DNA of 64,000 nucleotides from Phocoena phocoena (lineage: Eukaryota > Chordata > Mammalia > Artiodactyla > Phocoenidae), in contig NC_089221.1 of NCBI RefSeq assembly GCF_963924675.1, positions 10,351,851 through 10,415,850 of the forward strand. Reading direction: 5' to 3'. Positions 36,070-46,446 of this stretch are shown in pieces. Position 1 is the first letter of the stretch; the number at the start of each line of letters is the position of its first letter. The notes under the pieces were generated by a model. The model made no database searches, was not told the DNA's origin, and saw nothing but the letters and a program-made list of their open reading frames with translations. Both the position numbers and the translations under genes were made by a program.

Positions 36070-36290
36070 TTAGAGTGTGGTCAGAGGCTCAGACTCAGAA
36101 ACCAGACAGTCTAGAATCCAATCCTGGCAAACATAATAACAATGTGACTTCAGGCAAGCAGAGTAAACTTCCCAAACTTCAATATCTCATCTGAAAAATG
36201 GGGGTACTAATATTGCCTACTTCATAGTATCATTGTGAATTAATATGTCAAGTACTTAGACTAGCGACTATCAAATAATATATGCTATAT
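36070..36290 (+). mobile_element. MIR-type SINE
   Basis: Good sense MIR: 'tctagaatccaatcctggca', 'acaatgtgacttcaggcaag', 'tctcatctgaaaaatggggg', 'catagtatcattgtgaatta'. 36291-36537 shows nothing recognised. Confidence 0.75.
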
Positions 36291-36553
36291 GTGTAATCTA
36301 TAAAAATATCATTATCACTACTGGTACAGCACACTGTCTTACTGATAGTAAGAATTTAGCATTAATTTCCTTAATAGGCACTTATTTGTGGCAGATATGT
36401 TTATGTTGTATACATAACAGTTTATTGCATTATCCACTAAATATAAACTATGAAGAATGCATCAAAAAATTTTCTTTACAACATCATTTAAGGTTCTAAT
36501 TAAAGACAGTTGTTTTGTAGCTTTGGACAGTCATGGAAAGCATCTGGATTTTT

Positions 36554-36753
36554 TTTTTTTTTCAGTTCACGGGCCTCTCACAGTTGTGGCCTCTCCCATT
36601 GCAGAGCACAGGCTCCGGACGCACAGGCTCAGTGGCCATGACTCATGGGCCTAGCCTCTCCACAGCATGTGGGATCTTCCCGGACTGGGGCATGAACCCG
36701 CGTCCCCTGCATTGGCAGGTGGACTCTCAACCACTGCGCCACCAGGGAAGCCC
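36554..36753 (-). mobile_element. CHR-type SINE (short form)
   Basis: Poly(T) tail, 'cacgggcctctcacagttgt', antisense head 'ctctcaaccactgcgccacc'. Perfect 16-bp TSD 'aagcatctggattttt' at 36538-36553 and 36754-36769. Same short subfamily as the copies at 12003 and 21912. 36770-37411 to its right is unique DNA with nothing recognised. Confidence 0.95.
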
Positions 36754-37411
36754 AAGCATCTGGATTTTTATTGATATTTTCCTCCTTTATCAAGGTTGTG
36801 TTCTGTGCGTCTGAACAGATGAACCCTGAACTCTCATTAGTAATGTGTCCTTGACTCCTATGATGACTGAAATTGAAATGTCAAATAGAGAATCTAGAAG
36901 TACCAACCACTTGTTCACTATTAATAGTTTAGAAAAAAGAAAATTTCCTGTAAACTTATCAAGTACAGTTAAACTGAAGTAACGTTAAACATGACCTTGG
37001 ACAGAAATTAGAGAACATAAATTTTAAGATTGACATATGTATGAAGACTTCATTGTTATATTTATTCAAGTAGTAATATGAGTATGAATTTGAGTTTTTT
37101 AAAAAAAAATTATTAGCCTTATTTCAAATGCAGGCCTCACAATGCTTAAAACAAGTAACAGATTTCTAAGACTGAGGAACTTAACATTTCATTGTATGTA
37201 CTGAGAGATAGGAGAAGACTTCTTTGTAGTACACTAGCAGACAGGTATCTTTCTCCTGATATAATGCAGACTTTGGCTGCATGGGTGAATGAGAATGTTT
37301 CACCCCTGAGATCCACATCACAGGCTGGATTAACAAGAGCTTGGAAACCCCAACTTTCAGTACCAAGAGCCTACACCAAACACATACAGCAGTCATTTTC
37401 TTCCCTTGTCT

Positions 37412-37424
37412 TCTCACATTTTCT
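37412..37424. repeat. L1 target-site duplication, left copy
   Basis: 'tctcacattttct', repeated exactly at 46457-46469. It directly abuts the poly(T) (antisense poly(A)) of the full-length L1. Confidence 0.93.
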
Positions 37425-37805
37425 TTTTTTTTTTTTTTTTTTTTTTTTATTGGGGTATAATTGCTTTACAATGATGTGTTAGTTTCTGATTTATAACAAA
37501 GTGAATCAGCTATACATATACATGTGCTCCCATGTGTCTTCCCCCTTGCGTCTCCCTCCCTCCCACTCTCCCCATCCCACCCCTCCAGGCTGTCCCAAAG
37601 CCCCGAGCTAATATCCCTGTGCCTTGCGGCTGCTTCCCCCTAGCTATCTACCTTACTACGTTTGTTAGTGTGTATATGTTCATGACTCTCTCTCGCCCTG
37701 TCAAAACTCACCCTTCCCCCTCCCCATATCCTTAAGTCCGTTCTCCAGTAGGTCTGCGCCTCTATTCCTGTCTTATCCCTAGGTTCTTCATGACATTTTT
37801 TCCCC
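37425..37805 (-). other. L1 3' UTR
   Basis: A 381-bp noncoding end. On the element's strand it carries a G-rich polypurine tract (complement of 'cacccttccccctcccc' near 37712-37730), the conserved end 'gtaaagcaattatacccc', AATAAA (complement of 37446-37451) and the A tail. The 3' UTR is the likely recognition and termination region used in retroposition. The same end closes the truncated copies at 8436, 16441 and 50189. Confidence 0.9.
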
Positions 37806-40800
37806 TTAAATTCCATATATATGTGTTAGCATACGGTATTTGTCTTTGTCTTTCTGACTTACTTCACTCTGTATGACAGACTCTAGGTCTATCCATCTCA
37901 TTACAAATATCTCAATTTCATTTCTTTTTAAGGCTGAGTAATATTCCATTGTGTATATGTGCCACATCTTCTTTATCCATTCGTCCGATGATGGGCGCTT
38001 AGGTTCTTTCCATCTCCGGGCTATTGTAAATAGAGCTGCAATGAACATTTTGGTACATGACTCTTTTTGAATTTTGGTTTTCTCAGGGTATATGCCCAGT
38101 AGTGGGATTGCTGGGTCATATGGTAATTCTATTTGTAGTTTTTTAAGGAACCTCCATACTGTTCTCCATAGTGGCTGAACCAATTCACATTCCCACCAGC
38201 AGTGCAAGAGTGTCCCCTTTTCTCCACACCCTCTCCAGCATTTATTGTTTCTAGATTTTTTGATGATGGCCATTCTGACTGGTGTGAGATGATATCTCAT
38301 TGTAGTTTTGATTTGCATTTCTCTAATGATTAATGATGTTGAGCATTCTTTCATGTGTTTGTTGGCATTCTGTATATCTTCTTTGGAGAAATGTCTGTTT
38401 AGGTCTTCTGCCCATTTTTGGATGGGGTTGTTTGTTTTTTTGTTATTGAGCTGCATGAGCTGCTTGTAAATTTTGGAGATTAATCCTTTGTCAGTTGCTT
38501 CATTTGCAAATGTTTTCTCCCATTCTGAGGGTTGTCTTTTGGTCTTGATTATGGTTTCCTTTGCTGTGCAAAAGCTTTGAAGTTTCATTAGGTCCCATTT
38601 GTTTATTTTTGTTTTTATTTCCATTACTCTAGGAGGTGGGTCAGAAAGGATCTTGCTGTGATTTATGTCATAGAGTGTTCTGCCTATGTTTTCCTCTAAG
38701 AGTTTGATAGTTTCTGGCCTTACATTTAGGTCTTTAATCCATTTTGAGTTTATTTTTGTGTATGGTGTTAGGGAGTGATCTAATCTCATACTTTTACATA
38801 TACCTGTCCAGTTTTCCCAGCACCATTTATTGAAGAGGCTGTCCTTTCTCCACTGTACATTCCTGCCTCCTTTATCAAAGATAAGGTGTCCATATGTGCG
38901 TGGGTTTATCTCTGGGCTTTCTATCCTGTTCCACTGATCTATCTTTCTGTTTTTGTGCCAGTACCATACTGTCTTGATTACTGTTGCTTTGTAGTATAGT
39001 CTGAAGTCAGGGAGCCTGATTCCTCCAGCTCCTTTTTTCGTTCTCAAGATTGCTTTGGCTATTCGGGGTCTTTTGTGTTTCCATACAAATTGCGAAATTT
39101 TTTGTTCTAGTTCTGTGAAAAATGCCAGTGGTAGTTTGATAGGGATTGCATTGAATCTGTAGATTGCTTTGGGTAGTAGAGTCATTTTCACAATGTTGAT
39201 TCTTCCCATCCAAGAACATGGTATATCTCTCCATCTATTTGTATCATCTTTAATTTCTTTCATCAGTGTCTTATAATTTTCTGCATACAGGTCTTTTGTC
39301 TCCTTAGGTAGGTTTATTCCTAGATATTTTATTCTTTTTGTTGCAATGGTAAATGGGAGTGTTTTCTTGATTTCACTTTCAGATTTTTCATCATTAGTAT
39401 ATAGGAATGCCAGAGATTTCTGTGCATTTATTTTGTATCCTGCTACTTTACCAAATTCATTGATTAGCTCTAGTAGTTTTCTGGTAGCATCTTTAGGATT
39501 CTCTATGTATAGTATCATGTCATCTGCAAACAGTGACAGCTTCACTTCTTCTTTTCCGATGTGGATTCCTTTTATTTCCTTTTCTTCTCTGATTGCTGTG
39601 GCTAAAACTTCCAAAACTATGTTGAATAAGAGTGGTGAGAGTGGGCAACCTTGTCTTGTTCCTGATCTTAGTGGAAATGCTTTCAGTTTTTCACCATTGA
39701 GGATGATGTTTGCTGTGGGCTTGTCATATATGGCCTTTATTATGTTGAGGAAAGTTCCCTCTATGCCCACTTTCTGGAGGGTTTTTATCATAAATGGGTG
39801 TTGAATTTTGTCAAAAGCTTTCTCTGCATCTATTGAGATGATCATATGGTTTTTCTCCTTCAATTTGTTAATATGGTTTATCACATTGATAGATTTGCGT
39901 ATATTGAAGAATCCTTGCATTCCTGGAATAAACCCCACTTGATCATGGTGTATGATCCTTTTAATGTGCTGTTGGATTCTGTTTGCTAGTATTTTGTTGA
40001 GGATTTTTGCATCTATGTTCATCAGTGATATTGGCCTGTAGTTTTCTTTCTTTGTGACATCCTTGTCTGGTTTTGGTATCAAGGTGATGGTGGCCTCGTA
40101 GAAGGAATTTGGGAGTGTTCTTCCCTCTGCTATATTTTGGAAGAGTTTGAGAAGGATAGGTGTTAGCCCTTCTCTAAATGTTTGATAGTATTCGCCTGTG
40201 AAGCCATCTGGTCCTGGGCTTTTGCTTGTTGGAAGATTTTTAATCACAGTTTCAATTTCAGTGCTTGTGATTGGTCTGTTCATATTTTCTATTTCTTCCT
40301 GATTCAGTCTTGGCAGTTTGTGCATTTCTAAGAATTTGTCCATTTCTTCCAGATTGTCCATTTTATTGGCATAGAGTTGCTTGTAGTAATCTCTCTTGAT
40401 CTTTTGTATTTCTGCAGTGTCAGTTGTTACTTCTCCTTTTTCATTTCTAATTCTATTGATTTGAGTCTTCTCCCTTTTTTTCTTGATGAGTCTGGCTAGT
40501 GGTTTATCTATTTTGTTTATCTTCTCAAAGAACCAGCTTTTAGTTTTATTGATCTTTGCTATCGTTTCCTTCATTTCTTTTTCATTTATTTCTGATCTGA
40601 TTTTTATGATTTCTTTCCTTCTGCTAGCTTTGGGGCTTTTTTGTTCTTCTTTCTCTAATTGCTTGAGGTGCAAGGTTAGGTTGTTTATTCGAGATGTTTC
40701 CTGCTTCTTAAGGTGGGCTTGTATTGCTATAAACTTCCCCCTTAGAACTGCTTTTGCTGCATCCCATAGGTTTTGGGTCGTTGTGTCTCCATTGTCATTT

Positions 40801-41624
40801 GTTTCTAGGTATTTTTTTATTTCCTCTTTGATTTCTTCAGTGATCACTTCATTATTAAGTAGTGTATTGTTTAGCCTCCATGTGCTTGTATATTTTACAG
40901 ATCTTTTCCTGTAATTGATATCTAGTCTCATGGCGTTGTGGTCAGAAAAGATACTTGATACAATTTCAGTTTTCTTAAATTTACCAAGGCTTGATTTGTG
41001 ACCCAAGATATGATCTATCCTGGAGAATGTTCCATGAGCACTTGAGAAAAATGTGTATTCTGTTGTTTTTGGATGGAGTGTCCTATAAATATCAATTAAG
41101 TCCATCTTGTTTAATGTATCATTTAAAGCTTGTGTTTCCTTATTTATTTTCATTTTGGATGATCTGTCCATGGGTGAAAGTGGGGTATTAAAGTCCCCTA
41201 CTATGAATGTGTTACTGTCTATTTCCCCTTTTATGGCTGTTAGTATTTGCCTTACGTATTAAGGTGCTCCTATGTTGGGTGCATAAATATTTACAATTGT
41301 TATATCTTCTTCTTGGATCGATCCCTTGATCATTATGTAGTGTCCTTCTTTATCCCTTTTAATAGTCCTTATTTTAAAGTCTATTTTGTCTGATATGAGA
41401 ATTGCTACTCCAGCTTTCTTTTGGTTTCCATTTGCATGGAATATCTTTTTCCATCCCCTTACTTTCAGTCTGTATGTGTCTCTCGGTCTGAGGTGGGTCT
41501 CTTGTAGACAGCATATATAAGGGTCTTGTTTTTGTATCCATTCAGCCAATCGGTGTCTTTTGGTGGGAGCATTTAGTCCATTTACATTTAAGGTAATTAT
41601 CGATATGTATGTTCCTATTCCCAT
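37806..41624 (-). pseudogene. L1 ORF2 (endonuclease/reverse transcriptase), one nonsense codon
   Basis: ORF2p nicks target DNA and reverse-transcribes L1 RNA at the nick. The frame is 1272 codons plus stop (human ORF2p has 1275 residues). Only one lesion is visible: TAA at 41259-41261 (codon 122), inside the endonuclease domain. The frame is the same and open on both sides, with no frameshift. Endonuclease residues: QETHL with Glu43, GDFN with Asp144, RIDH with Asp204, SDH with His229. Reverse transcriptase: SIDAEKAFD (Asp599) and FADD (Asp701, Asp702). A Cys-rich motif (CWRGCGEKG...HCWWEC) lies near the C-terminus, which ends MLTHIYGI. The downstream frame alone (37806-41171, 1121 codons) keeps the whole RT domain but lacks most of the endonuclease. 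The stop could also be an assembly or sequencing error. Confidence 0.93.
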
Positions 41625-41682
41625 TTTCTATATTGTTTTGGGTTCGTTATTATAGGTCGTTTCCTTCTTTTGCATTTCTTAT

Positions 41683-42576
41683 CTAGAGGAGTTCCTTTAG
41701 CATTTGTTGTAAAGCTGGTTTGGTGGTGCTGAACTCTCTCAGCTTTTGCTTGTCTGTAAAGGTTTTAATTTCTCCATCAAATCTGAATGAGATCCTTGCT
41801 GGGTAGAGTAGTCTTGGTTGCAGGTTTTTCTCCTTCATCACTTTCAGTATGTCCTGCCACTCCCTTCTGGCTTGTAGGGTTTCTGCTGAGAGATCAGCTG
41901 TTAACCTTATGGGGATTCCCTTGTGTGTTATTTGTTGTTTTTCCCTTGCTGCTTTTAATATGCTTTCTTTGTATTTAATTTTTGATAGTTTGATTAATAT
42001 GTGTCTTGGCGTATTTCTCCTTGTATTTATCCTGTATGGGACTCTCTGTGCTTCCTGGACTTGATTAACTATTTCCTTTCCCATATTAGGGAAGTTTTCA
42101 ACTATAATCTCTTCAAATATTTTCTCAGTCCCTTTCTTTTTTTCTTCTTCTTCTGGAACCCCTATAATTCGAATGTTGGTGCGTTTAATGTTGTCCCAGA
42201 GCTCTCTGAGACTGTCCTCAGTTCTTTTCATTCTTTTTTCTTTATTCTGCTCTGCAGTAGTTATTTCCACTACTTTATCTTCCAGGTCACTTATCCGTTC
42301 TTCTGCCTCAGTTATTCTGCTATTGATCCTATCTAGAGTACTTTTAATTTCATTTATTGCGTTGTTCATCGTTGCTTGTTTCATCTTTATGTCTTCTAGG
42401 TCCTTGTTAACTGTTTCTTGCATTTTGTCCATTCTACTTCCAAGATTTCGGATCATCCTTACTATCATTATTCTGAATTCTTTTTCAGGTAGATTGCCTA
42501 TTTCCTCTTCATTTGTTAGGTCTGGTGGGTTTTTATCTTGCTCCTTCATCTGCTGTGTGTTTTTCTGTCTTCTCAT
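41683..42576 (-). CDS. L1 ORF1 protein (RNA-binding trimeric chaperone)
   Basis: ORF1p coats L1 RNA in cis to form the cytoplasmic ribonucleoprotein needed for retroposition. The frame is intact at 297 codons, shorter than human ORF1p (338), mainly toward the N-terminus. Residues about 30-125 are rich in heptad-spaced Ile/Leu/Met with many Lys/Glu, a coiled coil for trimer formation. The RRM follows, with NIRIIGVPE at 134-142 and RRNTPRHILIKL at 186-197. The C-terminal domain has ARREWQDILKVM (236-247) and LLYPARISF (256-264). It starts at the first Met after the long 5' UTR. It ends 58 bp before ORF2, close to the human spacer. No stop or frameshift is visible, so it could be translated if the promoter is active. 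Confidence 0.94.
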   Translation of the reverse strand: MRRQKNTQQMKEQDKNPPDLTNEEEIGNLPEKEFRIMIVRMIRNLGSRMDKMQETVNKDLEDIKMKQATMNNAINEIKSTLDRINSRITEAEERISDLEDKVVEITTAEQNKEKRMKRTEDSLRELWDNIKRTNIRIIGVPEEEEKKKGTEKIFEEIIVENFPNMGKEIVNQVQEAQRVPYRINTRRNTPRHILIKLSKIKYKESILKAAREKQQITHKGIPIRLTADLSAETLQARREWQDILKVMKEKNLQPRLLYPARISFRFDGEIKTFTDKQKLREFSTTKPALQQMLKELL

Positions 42577-43097
42577 TTTGCTTATCTTACTGTGTTTGGG
42601 GTCTCCTTTTTGCAGGCTGCACTTTCGTAGTTCCCGTTGTTTTCGATGTCTGTCTCCAGTGGCTAAGGTTGTTTCAGCGGGTTGTGTAGGCTTCCTGGTG
42701 GAGGGGACTAGTGCCTGTGTTGTGCTGGATGAGGCTGGATCTTGTCTCTCTAGTGGGCAGGTTCACGTCTGGTGGTGTGTTTTGGGGTGTCTGTGGCCTT
42801 GTTATGATTTTAGGCAGCCTCTCTGCTAATGGGTGGGGTTGTGTTCCTGTTTTGCTAGTTGTTTGGCATAGGTTGTCCAGCACTGTGGCTTGCTGGTCGT
42901 TGAGTGAAGCTGGGTGCTGGTGTTAAGATGGAGGTCTCTGGGAGATTTCCACCGTTTAATATTATGTGGAGCTGGGAGGTCTCTTGTTGATCAGTGTCCT
43001 GAAGTTGGCTCTCCTACCTCAGAGGCAGAGCCCTGCCTCCTGGGCTGGAGCACCAAGAGCCTTTCATCCACACGGCTCAGAATAAAAGGGAGGAAAA

Positions 43098-43680
43098 GTA
43101 GAGAGAATTATTAGAAGTATGAGGAAAGAAAGAAGGAAAGGAGGAAAGGAAGGAAGGAAGACAGAAGCAAAGAAGGAAAGAAAGGAGGGAGGGAGGGAGG
43201 AAGGAAGGAAGGAAGGAGGGAAAGAAGGAGAAAATGTAGAGAGAATTAGTAGAAGTTTGAGGAAAGAAAGAGGGAAAGGAGGAAAGGAAGGAAGGAAGAA
43301 AGAAGCAAAGAAGGAAAGAAAGGAGGGAGGGAGGGAGGGAGGGAGGAAGGAAGGAAAGAAGGAGGGAAAGAAGGAGAAAATGTAGAGAGAATTAGTAGAA
43401 GTTTGAGGAAAGAGAGAAGGAAAGGAGGAAAGGAAGGAAGGAAGAAAGAAGCAAAGAGGGAAAGAAAGGAGGGAGGGAGGGAGGAAGGAAGGAAGGTAGG
43501 AGGGAAAGAAGGAGAAAATGTAGAGAGAATTAGTAGAAGTTTGAGGAAAGAAAGAAGGAAAGGAGGAAAGGAAGGAAGGAAGAAAGAAGCAAAGAAGGAA
43601 AGAAAGGAGGGAGGGAGGGAGGGAGGAAGGGAGGAAGGAAGGAGGGAAAGAAGGAAAAAAGACAGAAAGAAAGAAGATAC
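43098..43680. repeat. Purine-rich tandem array, 4 units of about 140 bp
   Basis: Each unit starts 'gtagagagaatta' (43098, 43236, 43382, 43520), giving periods of 138, 146 and 138 bp. It continues through GGAA/GAAA/GGGA runs with a conserved 'gaagcaaag' phrase. The plus strand is almost pure purine, so the L1 RNA strand is polypyrimidine. The Lys/Glu/Arg/Gly frames on the plus strand (43119-43696) come from the repeat. Confidence 0.95.
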
Positions 43681-43739
43681 AGTAAAAATAAAATAAAGTT
43701 TAATATAGTTATTGTACTAAAAAATATTTAGAAAGAAAG

Positions 43740-44289
43740 AAAAGAAAAAAAAAAGAACAGATAGAACCCTAGGACAAATGTTGGAAACAAAGCTATACAG
43801 AGAAAATCTTACACAGAAGCATACACATACGTGTTCACAAAGAGAGGCAAACGGGGAAAAATCATAAATCCTGCTCCCAGAGACCACCTCCTCAACCTGG
43901 GGTGATTCGCTGTCTAAAGGAGGGAAGGAAGGAAGGAAAGAAAGAAAGAACGAAGGTAAAGTACAATAAAGTTATTACAATTAAAATTAATTATTAAGAA
44001 AAACAAAATTTTTTTTTTTAAAAAAAACCATGGACGGATAGAGCCCTAGGACAAATGTTGGAAGCAAAGCTATACAGAGAAAATCTTACACAGAAGCATA
44101 CACATACACGTTCACAAAGAGAGGCAAAGGGGGAAAAATCCTAAATCCTGCTCCCAGAGACCACCTCCTCAACCTGGGGTGATTTGCTGTCTAAAGGAGG
44201 GAAGGAAGGAAGGAAAGAAAGAAAGAAAGAACAAAGGTAAAGTACAATAAAGTTATTGCAATTAAAATTAATTATTAAGAAAGAAAAAA

Positions 44290-44321
<32 letters not shown>

Positions 44322-44856
44322 CATGGAAGGATAGAGCCCTAGGACAACTGTTGGGAGCAAAGCTATACAGAGAAAATCTTACACAGAAGCATACACATAC
44401 ACGTTCACAAAGAGAGGCAAAGGGGGAAAAATCATAAATCCTGCTCCCAGAGACCACCTCCTCAATTTGGGGTGATTTGTTGTCTAAAGGAGGGAAGGAA
44501 GGAAGGAAAGAAAGAAAGAAAGAACGAAGGTAAAGTACAATAAAGTTATTACAATTAAAATTAATTATTAAGAAAAAAAAATTTTTTTTTAAAAAAAACC
44601 ATGGACGGATAGAGCCCTAGGACAACTGTTGGGAGCAAAGCTATACAGAGAAAATCTTACACAGAAGCATACACATACACGTTCACAAAGAGAGGCAAAG
44701 GGGGAAAAATCATAAATCCTGCTCCCAGAGACCACCCCCTCAACCTGGGGTGATTCGCTGTCTAAAGGAGAGAAGGAGGGAAAGAAAGAAAGAAAGAAAG
44801 AACGAAGGTAAAGTTCAATAAAGTTATTACAATTAAAATTAGTTATTAAAAAAAAA

Positions 44857-44888
<32 letters not shown>

Positions 44889-45060
44889 CCATGGACGGAT
44901 AGAGCCCTAGGACAAATGGTGGAAACAAGAGTATACAGACAAGATCTCACACAGAAGCATACATGCACACATTCACAAAAAGAGGAAAAGGGAAAAAAAA
45001 TCACCGATCTCGCTCCTAAATTCCCCCTCTTCAATTTGGGCTCACTCCCTGTCTATTCAG
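43740..45060. repeat. Tandem array, 5 units of 277-293 bp
   Basis: The phrase 'ccctaggacaa' recurs at 43767, 44044, 44337, 44615 and 44905. Each unit has a unique-sequence half ('agctatacagagaaaatctt', 'acacagaagcatacacata'), a (GGAA)(GAAA) run, 'ttacaattaaaattaatta' or a close variant, and an A-run/T-run/A-run block. Units 1-4 are close to identical; unit 5 (nearest the promoter) is more diverged. Length differences are mainly in the GAAA and poly(A/T) runs. Confidence 0.95.
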
Positions 45061-45818
45061 GTATTCCACAATGCAGGGCACATCAAGTTGATTGTGGAGT
45101 TTCAATCCGCCGCCTCCGCGGCTGCCGGGAGAGACCTCCCCCTCTCCTCCCTGCTCTCACAGCTCACAGGAGCTCAGCTTTGTACCCGGCCCTGCCCCTG
45201 CGCGCAGATCGCTGGAGGGCGTCTGTTTTTTTGCTCAGACAGGACGGGGTTAAAGGAGCCGCTGATTCGGGAGCTCCGGCTCACTCAGGCCCGGGGTTGG
45301 GGGATGGGGGAAGGAGGGGCACTGCGTGCGGGGCGGGCCTGCGGCGGCAGAGGCGGCGTGACGCTGCGGCAGAGGCCGGCGTGACGCTGCACCAGCCTGA
45401 GACCCGCCGTGCGTTGTCCCGGGGAAGCTGTCCCCAGATCCCGGGAACCCGGCAGTGGCGGCCTGCACAGGCTCCGCGGAAGAGGGGCGCGGAGAGTGAC
45501 CTGTGCTCGCACACAGCCCCCCTGGTGGCGGCAGCAGCAGCCCCAGCGTCTCCCGCCCGTCTCTGGGGTCCGCGGCTTCAGCCGCGGCTCGCGCCCGTCT
45601 CTGGGGCTCGCGCTTCCCGCCGCGGCTCGCGCCCGTCTCGGGGGCTCGTTCCCTCAGCCGCGGCTCGCGCCCGTCTCTGGGGCTCGCGCTTCCCGCCGCG
45701 GCTCGCGCCCGTCTCGGGGGCTCGTGCCCTCAGCCGCGGCTCGTGCCCGTCTCTGGGGTTCGCGCTTTTAGCCGCGGCTCGCGCCCGTCTCTGGAGTTCC
45801 TTTAAGCAGCGCTCTTAA
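44916..45818 (+). other. 300-codon open frame antisense to the L1 5' UTR
   Basis: A long ATG-started frame on the plus strand, opposite L1 transcription. It runs from the last 285-bp unit through the CpG-rich part and the 38-bp array. The product would be Arg/Ala/Pro/Gly/Ser-rich, with a 38-residue internal period (three 38-bp units). No known domain is seen. The neighbouring plus frames at 45409-45771 and 45503-45805 are also open, so low stop-codon content is the simplest explanation. Primate L1s have an antisense ORF0 in their 5' UTR, which makes an analogous feature conceivable but unproven. Confidence 0.15.
45555..45800. repeat. 38-bp GC-rich minisatellite, 6 units plus partial
   Basis: Units start with 'gcccgtct' at exactly 45555, 45593, 45631, 45669, 45707 and 45745, with a partial seventh at 45783. 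Units 2 and 4 are identical; units 3 and 5 differ at two positions. So the array has a 76-bp A-B higher-order pattern. The commonest unit has about eight CpG per 38 bp. Confidence 0.97.
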
Positions 45819-46438
45819 ACCCCTCTCCTCGCGCACCAGGAAACAAAGAGGGAAGAAAAAGTCTCTTGCCTCTTCGGCCGGTGCAGGCTTTTCCCCGAAC
45901 TCCCTCCCGGCTAGTCGTGGCGCACCAACCCCTTCAGGCTATGCTCAAGCCGCCAACTCCAGTCCTCTCCCTGCGCTCCGTCCAAAACCGAAACCCGAGC
46001 CTCAGCTCGCAGCCCCGCCCGCCCCGGCGGGTGAGCAGACAAGCCACTCGGGCTGGTGAGTGCCGGTCAGCACCGATCGTCTGTGCAGGAATCTCCCCGC
46101 TTTGCCCTCCGCACCCGTCGCTGTGCACTACTCCGCGGTCCCGAAACTCCCCCCTCTGCCTCCCGCAGTCTCCGCCCGCGGAGGGGCTTCCTAGTGTGTG
46201 GAAACTTTTCCTCCTTCACAGCTCCCTCCCACTGGTGCAGGTGCCGTCCTTATTCTTTTGTCTCTGTTTTTTCTTTTTTCTTTTGCCCTACCCAGGTACG
46301 TGGGGAGTTTCTTGCCTTTTGGGAGCTCTGAGGTCTTCTGCCAGCCTTCAGTAGGTGTTCAGTAGGAGTTGTTCCACGTGTAGATGTATTTCTGGTGTAT
46401 CCGTGAGGAGGAAGGCGATCTCCACGTCTTACTCTTCC

Positions 46439-46446
46439 GCCATCTT
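46439..46446 (-). promoter_or_regulatory. YY1-type site at the L1 5' end
   Basis: AAGATGGC on the element's strand, nucleotides 11-18 from the 5' terminus (46456). Human L1 has a YY1 site at an equivalent position that sets accurate transcription start. The match in sequence and place supports both the 5' boundary and full length. Confidence 0.8.

Noticed and set aside
37806..41171. The 1121-codon frame as a complete host or L1 gene
   Set aside because: It is only the downstream part of ORF2. The reading frame continues upstream to the TAA at 41259-41261 and beyond it to the true start at 41624.
42173..42829. A 218-codon plus-strand frame
   Set aside because: It is antisense to L1 ORF1 and its 5' flank and has no independent support.
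43119..43696. Lys/Glu/Arg/Gly-rich proteins of 88 and 97 residues
   Set aside because: They are translations of the purine array; the residues follow the simple repeat.
43098..45060. CRISPR-like array from regularly spaced repeats
   Set aside because: Units are long direct tandem repeats without unique spacers, in a mammalian L1 5' UTR.
45866..46354. A 162-codon plus-strand frame as a CpG-island gene
   Set aside because: It lies inside the L1 5' UTR, antisense to it, within the TSDs.
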